Assembly (NCBI GenBank): GCA_933822405.4
Contig: CAKOGP040002038.1
Span: 1 to 10,695, forward strand
Origin: Cylindrotheca closterium
Taxonomy: Eukaryota > Bacillariophyta > Bacillariophyceae > Bacillariales > Bacillariaceae
Direction: 5' to 3'
DNA length: 10,695 nt
The first letter of the stretch is position 1. Each line of letters begins with the position of its first letter. Of this stretch, positions 1-7,909 are shown piece after piece. The notes under the pieces were generated by a model, which ran no database searches, was not told where the DNA came from, and saw nothing but the letters and a program-made list of their open reading frames with translations. A program made the translations under genes and the position numbers.

Positions 1-130
1 TAATATTTTTAAGTTCACAGATGCATCTCCCTGGATCCTGTGTATTTTTCTTTGTTTTGCTAAGCATGTTCAAAAGTTTTTAGATGGCCAAGAGTTAGAG
101 TAGTGAATCAAGTTGATTGCATGTCTTAAC

Positions 131-202
131 ATGTGACATCTGACATGTCGCAGAATTTGAGGGGCATAGGCCACTCGTTTTCCGCGACTGGTTGGCCATT
201 CT
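131..202 (-). repeat. Dispersed ~65-bp repeat, left copy A
   Basis: This stretch matches, in reverse complement, the segments at 10148-10212 and 10389-10453, and matches 266-330 in the same orientation. Shared landmarks are the cores CCACTCGTTTTCCGCGACTG and GCAGAATTTG. No coding role is visible. A minus-strand open frame of 111 codons crosses copies A and B, but it only reads the repeat twice and I do not treat it as a gene. Confidence 0.85.
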
Positions 203-256
203 GACATCTGACGTGTCGCAGAAACCATCGATTTCCACAACTGATTCGCCATTCTT
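203..256 (-). repeat. Partial, diverged copy of the same repeat
   Basis: It begins with the same TGACATCTGACRTGTCGCAGAA start as copy A and then diverges. It ends in GATTCGCCATTCT, whose reverse complement resembles the GGCGAATCAG that follows the right-hand copy at 10213-10222. This suggests the full repeat family is longer than the 65-bp core. Confidence 0.55.
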
Positions 257-265
257 AAACTCAAG

Positions 266-330
266 ATGTGACATCTGAGATGTTGCAGAATTTGGGGGGC
301 CTAGGCCACTCGTTTTCCGCGACTGTTTGG
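266..330 (-). repeat. Dispersed ~65-bp repeat, left copy B
   Basis: Second left-hand copy, with a few substitutions relative to copy A, for example a run of six G where A has GAGGGG. It lies in the same orientation as copy A and inverted relative to the two copies at the right end of the window. Confidence 0.85.
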
Positions 331-406
331 AATCATGACCTGCAAGTGTTTGAATTTTACCTATCCCTACCCCTTTCTTTTTCGTAAAAGACCCTATAAT
401 CCTAAC

Positions 407-475
407 CCGTCCAAGACCTCCTGCATACAACCATTGTCATCCAAGTCTGTTGCATACTCGTCAAGTGCCCTCTTC
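407..475 (-). pseudogene. 69-bp duplicated fragment of the helicase gene
   Basis: These 69 bases are identical to 994-1062, which lies inside the helicase gene and encodes roughly residues 855-877, just before the oxygenase-like domain. Identity stops abruptly at both ends. The right edge abuts the C-rich minisatellite. It is therefore a fragment copied from the neighbouring gene, or from a relative of it, and not an independent exon. Perfect identity implies a recent copying event. It lies 158 bp downstream of the helicase stop codon in the sense of transcription. Confidence 0.85.
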
Positions 476-480
476 ACCCA

Positions 481-555
481 CCTTACCCCTAGCACCTTAC
501 CCCTATCCATAGCACCCTATCCCTAGCACCTTACCCCTAGCACCTTACCCCTAGC
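481..555. repeat. C-rich ~14-bp minisatellite
   Basis: About five tandem units of CCTTACCCCTAGCA with variants such as CCCTATCCCTAGCA and one longer unit. The minus strand is G-rich with repeated GGGG runs, so G-quadruplex formation is conceivable. The units resemble degenerate C-rich telomere-like repeats, but they are not the canonical animal CCCTAA. The array lies just downstream of the helicase stop. Confidence 0.8.
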
Positions 556-632
556 TCATTTACAACGGGTGCTTTGAAGAGCGATATGTACTTGCAGTGG
601 CAATAATAACTTTATGTTCAAATTTTCTATGA

Positions 633-3626
633 TTATTCCCTTTTGGGTAGCAATGAGCCCCACATGTTACCGACCATTATCCCATAGTTGTCTGTGACAT
701 TTTTTCGATCATGACCACAATAACTACAATGGAAATTGAATCTACCATCCCACTCAACCAAAGCTCCACCCCTCAAATCAATCACCAAACCACTTTGTCC
801 TTCAATTGAAACATTTGGGAACACCAAGAAATGTTTACCACTTGTACGCCCGTCAGACACCAGCTCTTGAAGAAACACGGCTAGCGATTTGCTCAAGTCC
901 AAATCATAATGTGCAGAATTGCATAAATTTCGACTAACAGCCACTGTGGGAAGATCTGCTGTTTTTGCCAGCTTTCGTTGGCTCTGCCGAATGCCGTCCA
1001 AGACCTCCTGCATACAACCATTGTCATCCAAGTCTGTTGCATACTCGTCAAGTGCCCTCTTCCATTCGCAAGCAGCTTTTTTAATTCTACCATCATTGGT
1101 TGACTGATACTCCACTCCTGCACTGGTCTTTAAACCCACTGCCCACATATCACCAAACTCTCCATGACGATTGGTCCTAACAGCAGCTGTAGAAAAAGCA
1201 GCTGTAGAACGTCCAAAAATGAGACTTTTCTCTCGCAGTTTGCAATCCCTTGGTAGAGCCCATACCCGGATACTTGTGTTAGCATAAGCCTTATCCTTTG
1301 AGTTGTACACTTTTAAACCAAGATCAAGCATCTGTCCTTCCCTTGGTCGAAAAAGATATGGTCTCCCCCACCAACCATTTGTAGTATACAAGCTACCCTC
1401 CACAAATAGACACTTATTCCTGTACCATTGTCTCATAGTACGGTAGATCTTCAAAGCACTTTTTTCGTCCTCTATCACCTGTGATCCAAAGTGCCGGACA
1501 TAGATGTTGTGGAAATAATCTGGTGGTAACAGTGGTGCTTTCTGGTGCAAAATGTCCAGTTCCAATCCACCCACTTTGTATATCTTCCTCTTTTGCATGC
1601 AGCTCATTCGCTTTGAACGTCCACCGGATCCGCCCGTCCGCCGCATGCATATGGTGCTTATGTCTCCAATGGTGCTTATGTCTCCAACGCTTTCAGAGGA
1701 CCTCTCTCTCTTCTTCTGCCTAGCTGGATTTTGTATTTGTTCTGCCAGTCGTTTTTTCTTCAAATTTCCTTTTGAAGTCTTTGAAACCCAACCGCTCAAC
1801 AAGAGTATACCTTTCTTCCAATCAACATGCCTCTGTCCATACAACTGGCCAATTTTTGAAGGATCGCACTTGTGGAAAATGAATCGTTTCATCCTTTTGT
1901 GGGGACAGGAAAAATTTGGATGCACCGGACCATACATGAAACACATCTGGCATGCGGTAGCCTTAACAGCATCCCTTGGTTTTATGCTTTTCAGTGGACA
2001 GATCTTCACCGAATGGCCCCTCCTCCCACAGACGAAACAGTGCCCAGTCATACACTTCTCACCATTACAATCTGATTTCACACAAACCAAACAAGCAGCT
2101 TCCATCTTGTTACATAGTATAGAAAATTCCATTTCAATTTCCCTCTCTTCCTCATCATTCATTCCCAACACACTAGTGCCTGCTGCATTCAAAGATGGTT
2201 TTCCCAAATGAATACTCTTGGCAGCCAATTTTTGCCTGCAGTTGTCGCAGCATCCACAATCACCAACGGCCACGCCATTTATCTCCCTGTTGAGAAACCC
2301 AATACGACACTGTGAAGTACCAAAGAAAGCCTTGAGCGACCCTCCATCCACAAACGCCGCCACATCTGGATGATCGATTCCCAGTTCTTTCAAGTGTTTC
2401 TTCAACCCATCAGTCCTGGGTATCACTGTTTCATTGGAAACAACACACCTGAACAAGCAATCATCTCTTTGGCCTGGCCTTAACCTCCCTGCTGCTTGCA
2501 CTAGCGAAACTAAATTGTATACGTGTTTGTACACAACCACCGTTTTACATTTTGAGTTTTCATTTCCAACCAGTGCACAAGTAGTTGAAATCAGAACGGA
2601 AATCATCCCGCTATGCCACTTTCGGCTAACCAACCTTCGGTCATCCTCAGCCATGGTCGAGTTCACAACAGCATGTGATATGGTCAGAGCTCCAGCATTA
2701 TAAAACAGTGCATGTTGCATTTGGTTGCACTCGTCAATTGTGGGACAAAAGATATGCACATGTCCTTTCTCCAATCTACCACCAAGAAACTTCAGCCACC
2801 TACTCCGATCCATGAGCGTAACTACTTCCATTGGCATGTTGTCAAGTCCAAGCGTAGCGAGTCTTGTTGCTAGCCCCCCATCAAGCCGAAGCCACTTTCC
2901 AATTGCCTCTTGTATTCCGTTTGGCAGTGATCCGATCATAGTTATGATCTGGACACCCTTTTTTGTTAGACTTGGAACATGCTTCCTCAGACAGTCGTAC
3001 TTGAAACAAAAATCCATCTCAAGAAATGGAGTATGTACCTCATCAATGTATAAGCGAGCAATCTTCTTCTCTTCCACCCACTGGCCAAAGAACGATCCAT
3101 TCTTCTCCATCATGTTTGCAAATGAATCAATTGTAAAAATTAGAATTGGTGGCAACGACTCTGGAATCACTCCCCTGCATACATCGGAGGAACGTATTGC
3201 CCTTGCCTCCACACCCAGTTTCACAGCAACTTCCAATAAATGATCCAAGAGAAAGGCATACGGTACCACAACGACACTGACACCATCATGAACGCCTGTC
3301 AACTCAGCAGCCTTGGCCAGTAAAAAAAAAATGGCACTCTTCCCACAGCCGCATGGGATTGTTGCATGCACATTTTTGGTAGGATTATCGACAACTAGTC
3401 GCAGAAACTCTTCTTGCCCATCCAAGAACTTAGAATTTTCCCCGTAAATTGTCCGTAGGATGTACTGGAAAACGTGATGACCGACGCCATGGAAACACGT
3501 GATGAACAAAATCAAATATATTGTAGAAACTACGTAGAATGTACCAGAAAACGTAATGTCGAATGGTGCGGAAACACGTAAAAACGGACGAAAACACGAA
3601 GACAAACAAGTAGACAAACAAGACAT
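633..3626 (-). CDS. RecQ-family helicase with zinc knuckles and C-terminal 2OG-Fe(II) oxygenase-like domain
   Basis: Seen: motif 0-like region at residues 67-78 (FLDGQEEFLRLV), Walker A PCGCGKS at 91-97, DEVH at 195-198, motif V around 345-366, and motif VI QAAGRLRPGQ at 377-386. Cysteines 440, 457, 460 and 463 (last part CCDNC) repeat the RecQ zinc-site spacing exactly. A CX2CX4HX4C knuckle lies at 530-543 and a looser CX2CX6HX4C at 559-574. A basic linker covers about 620-680. The C-terminal part has SRNLCNSAHYDLD (898-910), giving HxD at 906-908, and WDGRFNFHC (959-967) with a distal His at 966. This is the layout of Fe(II)/2-oxoglutarate oxygenase folds. Residues 680-890 are unrecognised. 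The expected role is DNA unwinding, possibly coupled to oxidation of a nucleic-acid base or protein; the second half is inference. The start is doubtful. Residues 1-58 are encoded by the satellite array, and the frame stays open without a stop up to 3728, so the native N-terminus is probably lost or elsewhere. No intron or polyadenylation signal was seen. Motif III (MIGSLP) departs from the usual SAT-type. Confidence 0.85.
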   Translation of the reverse strand: MSCLSTCLSSCFRPFLRVSAPFDITFSGTFYVVSTIYLILFITCFHGVGHHVFQYILRTIYGENSKFLDGQEEFLRLVVDNPTKNVHATIPCGCGKSAIFFLLAKAAELTGVHDGVSVVVVPYAFLLDHLLEVAVKLGVEARAIRSSDVCRGVIPESLPPILIFTIDSFANMMEKNGSFFGQWVEEKKIARLYIDEVHTPFLEMDFCFKYDCLRKHVPSLTKKGVQIITMIGSLPNGIQEAIGKWLRLDGGLATRLATLGLDNMPMEVVTLMDRSRWLKFLGGRLEKGHVHIFCPTIDECNQMQHALFYNAGALTISHAVVNSTMAEDDRRLVSRKWHSGMISVLISTTCALVGNENSKCKTVVVYKHVYNLVSLVQAAGRLRPGQRDDCLFRCVVSNETVIPRTDGLKKHLKELGIDHPDVAAFVDGGSLKAFFGTSQCRIGFLNREINGVAVGDCGCCDNCRQKLAAKSIHLGKPSLNAAGTSVLGMNDEEEREIEMEFSILCNKMEAACLVCVKSDCNGEKCMTGHCFVCGRRGHSVKICPLKSIKPRDAVKATACQMCFMYGPVHPNFSCPHKRMKRFIFHKCDPSKIGQLYGQRHVDWKKGILLLSGWVSKTSKGNLKKKRLAEQIQNPARQKKRERSSESVGDISTIGDISTICMRRTGGSGGRSKRMSCMQKRKIYKVGGLELDILHQKAPLLPPDYFHNIYVRHFGSQVIEDEKSALKIYRTMRQWYRNKCLFVEGSLYTTNGWWGRPYLFRPREGQMLDLGLKVYNSKDKAYANTSIRVWALPRDCKLREKSLIFGRSTAAFSTAAVRTNRHGEFGDMWAVGLKTSAGVEYQSTNDGRIKKAACEWKRALDEYATDLDDNGCMQEVLDGIRQSQRKLAKTADLPTVAVSRNLCNSAHYDLDLSKSLAVFLQELVSDGRTSGKHFLVFPNVSIEGQSGLVIDLRGGALVEWDGRFNFHCSYCGHDRKNVTDNYGIMVGNMWGSLLPKRE
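1651..1686. repeat. In-frame 18-bp tandem duplication in the helicase gene
   Basis: Two exact 18-bp copies, ATGGTGCTTATGTCTCCA, lie in the segment encoding the linker between the zinc knuckles and the C-terminal region. The duplication gives GDISTIGDISTI at about residues 648-659 and keeps the frame. It looks like a replication-slippage product tolerated in a disordered linker. Confidence 0.9.
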
Positions 3627-3634
3627 GACATGAG
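3454..3634. repeat. Left-truncated copy of the 207-bp insertion, fused to the helicase frame
   Basis: This is the first, incomplete copy of the insertion described at 4565-4771. It forms the array edge. Translated on the minus strand it gives the first residues of the long helicase frame, including a hydrophobic run near residues 30-45 that might be mistaken for a membrane segment. The same residues are encoded by every other copy of the insertion, where they end in a stop after about 65 codons, so they carry no evidence of helicase function. Confidence 0.8.
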
Positions 3635-3946
3635 TTTTTGGACCATCTTCAGAGGTGGATATCTTGGCAACAATAAGCCCAAATTGGACGGTAATTTCGC
3701 CATCAGAAAGCGCACAGGCTCTTTTATTTTATCGTAGTTTTTCAATTTCGTAACTTAATCTAGTAAGAAGTTTGAATATAATAAATGAAAATGAACCAAA
3801 TATCCAATAGTTCAAAATGCTATCGGCCATATCTTTGTAAATATTCAACCTTTTCAGTAATTCTAATTTTATAATAGATGTTAATATATGAATGAAGGGG
3901 GGGAGATGGGTGTTATAGTATTAGGTTTAGGTTCAGGTTCATATAC

Positions 3947-4105
3947 CTTGATGGGATTCTCTTCTCCAAAGTGGTCCACCCAATACATGTAGATAAGCCG
4001 GGGCTCCTTCTGTCTCATCTGTTTTGTCACTGGGATGTAGGTCCGCTCATGCCTGGCAAAGAATACACCCCATTCCTTATCATTCAACTTCAACTTCTTG
4101 GGTTT
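3947..4105 (-). pseudogene. Truncated exon 1 copy in unit 1 (also in units 2-4)
   Basis: This holds 53 codons from KPKKLKLNDKEWGVFF to ENPIK, ending at the donor-like AAG|GTATATG. The same segment occurs at 5084-5242, 6221-6379 and 7358-7516. The first eight codons, including the ATG, are missing compared with the copy at 8495-8677, because 81 bp between GGGTTT and AAGTTTTAC are absent. Without a start codon these copies cannot begin the protein as the fifth unit could. Confidence 0.75.
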
Positions 4106-4141
4106 AAGTTTTACTTACAACGGTTGTTTGGAAAAAGTCGA

Positions 4142-4288
4142 GACAAGCGTCAAAGATGTGGACAAGCGTCGGAAAAGCGTCGGAAAAGCGGACAAGCGTC
4201 GGAAAAGCGTCGGAAAAAGCGGACAAGCGTCAGGACAAGCGTCAAAAAAAGCGGACAAGCGTCAAAAAAGCGGACAAGCGTCAAAAAA
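4142..4288. repeat. GACAAGCGTC minisatellite inside each unit
   Basis: Tandem array of GACAAGCGTC followed by variable spacers such as GGAAAAGC, AAAAAAGCG or a bare A, so the period alternates between roughly 11 and 18 bp. Identical copies lie at 5279-5425, 6416-6562 and 7553-7699. GAC and GTC are inverted arms, so each motif is a small imperfect palindrome. Several frames stay open across it simply because the motif lacks stop codons, giving Lys/Arg/Ser-rich or Phe/Leu/Cys-rich translations that I do not regard as genes. Confidence 0.9.
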
Positions 4289-4564
4289 TTCGGCACGGAA
4301 CATGTAAAAAACGTGTAGAAAATCCAGTATGTACACACGTAACGTAAAGACCGACAAAATGCGTTATATATTATCTATACACGTATAAAAAACAAAGTAC
4401 AGACGTACCGATTACTTAGGAGATTGCAAAATGGTACAATTTGTCTCAGTAATACAAGCTGCGGCTATGTCTTGGATATGGTCGTCATCCAACTCCATTG
4501 CAATGATGAATGTTGTGTTTTACGGGATGGCAGCTTTGGCGGAAACTCGTCAATTTTTGGTCCA

Positions 4565-4771
4565 CTTAGTCGTATCTAACGTAGAAATTACGTAGGATGT
4601 ACTGGAAAACGTGATGACCGACGCCATGGAAACACGTGATGAACAAAATCAAATATATTGTAGAAACTACGTAGAATGTACCAGAAAACGTAATGTCGAA
4701 TGGTGCGGAAACACGTAAAAACGGACGAAAACACGAAGACAAACAAGTAGACAAACAAGACATGACATGAG
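4565..4771. mobile_element. 207-bp insertion with 11-bp flanking near-duplicate (MITE-like)
   Basis: The segment is bracketed by TTTTTGGTCCA (4554-4564) and TTTTTGGACCA (4772-4782), which differ at one base. Its ends, CTTAGTCGTATC and the reverse complement CTCATGTCATGTC, are weakly similar. Internally it has two degenerate ~79-bp sub-repeats starting with CGTAGGATG (4591) and CGTAGAATG (4670), rich in ACGT motifs and containing the palindrome CTACGTAG. Further full copies lie at 5702-5908, 6839-7045 and 7976-8182. Removing it joins two coding-like pieces in one frame (GPK then IDEFPPKLP), which supports insertion into a gene. It encodes nothing, so any movement needed outside help. It could instead be a minisatellite that grew in place. 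Confidence 0.5.
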
Positions 4772-7700
4772 TTTTTGGACCATCTTCAGAGGTGGATATC
4801 TTGGCAACAATAAGCCCAAATTGGACGGTAATTTCGCCATCAGAAAGCGCACAGGCTCTTTTATTTTATCGTAGTTTTTCAATTTCGTAACTTAATCTAG
4901 TAAGAAGTTTGAATATAATAAATGAAAATGAACCAAATATCCAATAGTTCAAAATGCTATCGGCCATATCTTTGTAAATATTCAACCTTTTCAGTAATTC
5001 TAATTTTATAATAGATGTTAATATATGAATGAAGGGGGGGAGATGGGTGTTATAGTATTAGGTTTAGGTTCAGGTTCATATACCTTGATGGGATTCTCTT
5101 CTCCAAAGTGGTCCACCCAATACATGTAGATAAGCCGGGGCTCCTTCTGTCTCATCTGTTTTGTCACTGGGATGTAGGTCCGCTCATGCCTGGCAAAGAA
5201 TACACCCCATTCCTTATCATTCAACTTCAACTTCTTGGGTTTAAGTTTTACTTACAACGGTTGTTTGGAAAAAGTCGAGACAAGCGTCAAAGATGTGGAC
5301 AAGCGTCGGAAAAGCGTCGGAAAAGCGGACAAGCGTCGGAAAAGCGTCGGAAAAAGCGGACAAGCGTCAGGACAAGCGTCAAAAAAAGCGGACAAGCGTC
5401 AAAAAAGCGGACAAGCGTCAAAAAATTCGGCACGGAACATGTAAAAAACGTGTAGAAAATCCAGTATGTACACACGTAACGTAAAGACCGACAAAATGCG
5501 TTATATATTATCTATACACGTATAAAAAACAAAGTACAGACGTACCGATTACTTAGGAGATTGCAAAATGGTACAATTTGTCTCAGTAATACAAGCTGCG
5601 GCTATGTCTTGGATATGGTCGTCATCCAACTCCATTGCAATGATGAATGTTGTGTTTTACGGGATGGCAGCTTTGGCGGAAACTCGTCAATTTTTGGTCC
5701 ACTTAGTCGTATCTAACGTAGAAATTACGTAGGATGTACTGGAAAACGTGATGACCGACGCCATGGAAACACGTGATGAACAAAATCAAATATATTGTAG
5801 AAACTACGTAGAATGTACCAGAAAACGTAATGTCGAATGGTGCGGAAACACGTAAAAACGGACGAAAACACGAAGACAAACAAGTAGACAAACAAGACAT
5901 GACATGAGTTTTTGGACCATCTTCAGAGGTGGATATCTTGGCAACAATAAGCCCAAATTGGACGGTAATTTCGCCATCAGAAAGCGCACAGGCTCTTTTA
6001 TTTTATCGTAGTTTTTCAATTTCGTAACTTAATCTAGTAAGAAGTTTGAATATAATAAATGAAAATGAACCAAATATCCAATAGTTCAAAATGCTATCGG
6101 CCATATCTTTGTAAATATTCAACCTTTTCAGTAATTCTAATTTTATAATAGATGTTAATATATGAATGAAGGGGGGGAGATGGGTGTTATAGTATTAGGT
6201 TTAGGTTCAGGTTCATATACCTTGATGGGATTCTCTTCTCCAAAGTGGTCCACCCAATACATGTAGATAAGCCGGGGCTCCTTCTGTCTCATCTGTTTTG
6301 TCACTGGGATGTAGGTCCGCTCATGCCTGGCAAAGAATACACCCCATTCCTTATCATTCAACTTCAACTTCTTGGGTTTAAGTTTTACTTACAACGGTTG
6401 TTTGGAAAAAGTCGAGACAAGCGTCAAAGATGTGGACAAGCGTCGGAAAAGCGTCGGAAAAGCGGACAAGCGTCGGAAAAGCGTCGGAAAAAGCGGACAA
6501 GCGTCAGGACAAGCGTCAAAAAAAGCGGACAAGCGTCAAAAAAGCGGACAAGCGTCAAAAAATTCGGCACGGAACATGTAAAAAACGTGTAGAAAATCCA
6601 GTATGTACACACGTAACGTAAAGACCGACAAAATGCGTTATATATTATCTATACACGTATAAAAAACAAAGTACAGACGTACCGATTACTTAGGAGATTG
6701 CAAAATGGTACAATTTGTCTCAGTAATACAAGCTGCGGCTATGTCTTGGATATGGTCGTCATCCAACTCCATTGCAATGATGAATGTTGTGTTTTACGGG
6801 ATGGCAGCTTTGGCGGAAACTCGTCAATTTTTGGTCCACTTAGTCGTATCTAACGTAGAAATTACGTAGGATGTACTGGAAAACGTGATGACCGACGCCA
6901 TGGAAACACGTGATGAACAAAATCAAATATATTGTAGAAACTACGTAGAATGTACCAGAAAACGTAATGTCGAATGGTGCGGAAACACGTAAAAACGGAC
7001 GAAAACACGAAGACAAACAAGTAGACAAACAAGACATGACATGAGTTTTTGGACCATCTTCAGAGGTGGATATCTTGGCAACAATAAGCCCAAATTGGAC
7101 GGTAATTTCGCCATCAGAAAGCGCACAGGCTCTTTTATTTTATCGTAGTTTTTCAATTTCGTAACTTAATCTAGTAAGAAGTTTGAATATAATAAATGAA
7201 AATGAACCAAATATCCAATAGTTCAAAATGCTATCGGCCATATCTTTGTAAATATTCAACCTTTTCAGTAATTCTAATTTTATAATAGATGTTAATATAT
7301 GAATGAAGGGGGGGAGATGGGTGTTATAGTATTAGGTTTAGGTTCAGGTTCATATACCTTGATGGGATTCTCTTCTCCAAAGTGGTCCACCCAATACATG
7401 TAGATAAGCCGGGGCTCCTTCTGTCTCATCTGTTTTGTCACTGGGATGTAGGTCCGCTCATGCCTGGCAAAGAATACACCCCATTCCTTATCATTCAACT
7501 TCAACTTCTTGGGTTTAAGTTTTACTTACAACGGTTGTTTGGAAAAAGTCGAGACAAGCGTCAAAGATGTGGACAAGCGTCGGAAAAGCGTCGGAAAAGC
7601 GGACAAGCGTCGGAAAAGCGTCGGAAAAAGCGGACAAGCGTCAGGACAAGCGTCAAAAAAAGCGGACAAGCGTCAAAAAAGCGGACAAGCGTCAAAAAAT

Positions 7701-7822
7701 TCGGCACGGAACATGTAAAAAACGTGTAGAAAATCCAGTATGTACACACGTAACGTAAAGACCGACAAAATGCGTTATATATTATCTATACACGTATAAA
7801 AAACAAAGTACAGACGTACCGA

Positions 7823-7909
7823 TTACTTAGGAGATTGCAAAATGGTACAATTTGTCTCAGTAATACAAGCTGCGGCTATGTCTTGGATATGGTCGTCATC
7901 CAACTCCAT
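7823..7909 (-). other. 28-codon frame starting MELDDDHIQ
   Basis: A short minus-strand frame from ATG to TAA with an acidic, protein-like composition (MELDDDHIQDIAAACI then ending LQSPK). Identical copies lie at 4412-4498, 5549-5635 and 6686-6772. It overlaps the GPKIDEFPPKLP piece in another frame and probably represents the last coding piece of the captured gene, read after a lost splice or frameshift. It is absent from the partial fifth unit. Expression as a separate peptide is not supported. Confidence 0.3.

Noticed and set aside
95..430. 111-codon minus-strand frame at the left end
   Set aside because: It reads two copies of the dispersed repeat plus the duplicated helicase fragment. 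The internal peptide repetition comes from the DNA repeat.
1552..2211. Plus-strand open frame of 219 codons, and similar ones at 2725-3243 and 2434-2703
   Set aside because: They lie antisense to the helicase frame, which has clear domain motifs, and their translations are rich in Ser, Phe and Pro without recognisable domains. They are shadows.
3454..3626. Signal peptide or membrane anchor on the helicase
   Set aside because: The hydrophobic stretch is encoded by satellite sub-repeats found in all units and is probably fortuitous.
3530..3745. 71-codon minus-strand frame beginning MKNYDKIKEPVRF in each unit
   Set aside because: It starts inside the AT-rich intron-like stretch and overlaps, in another frame, the more convincing SDGEITVQFG piece. 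Its tail reads the 207-bp insertion.
4098..4318. Basic plus-strand frames across the minisatellite in every unit
   Set aside because: Several frames remain open at once because the tandem motif has no stop codon. Composition is low-complexity Lys/Arg/Ser/Gln, so openness is not evidence of coding.
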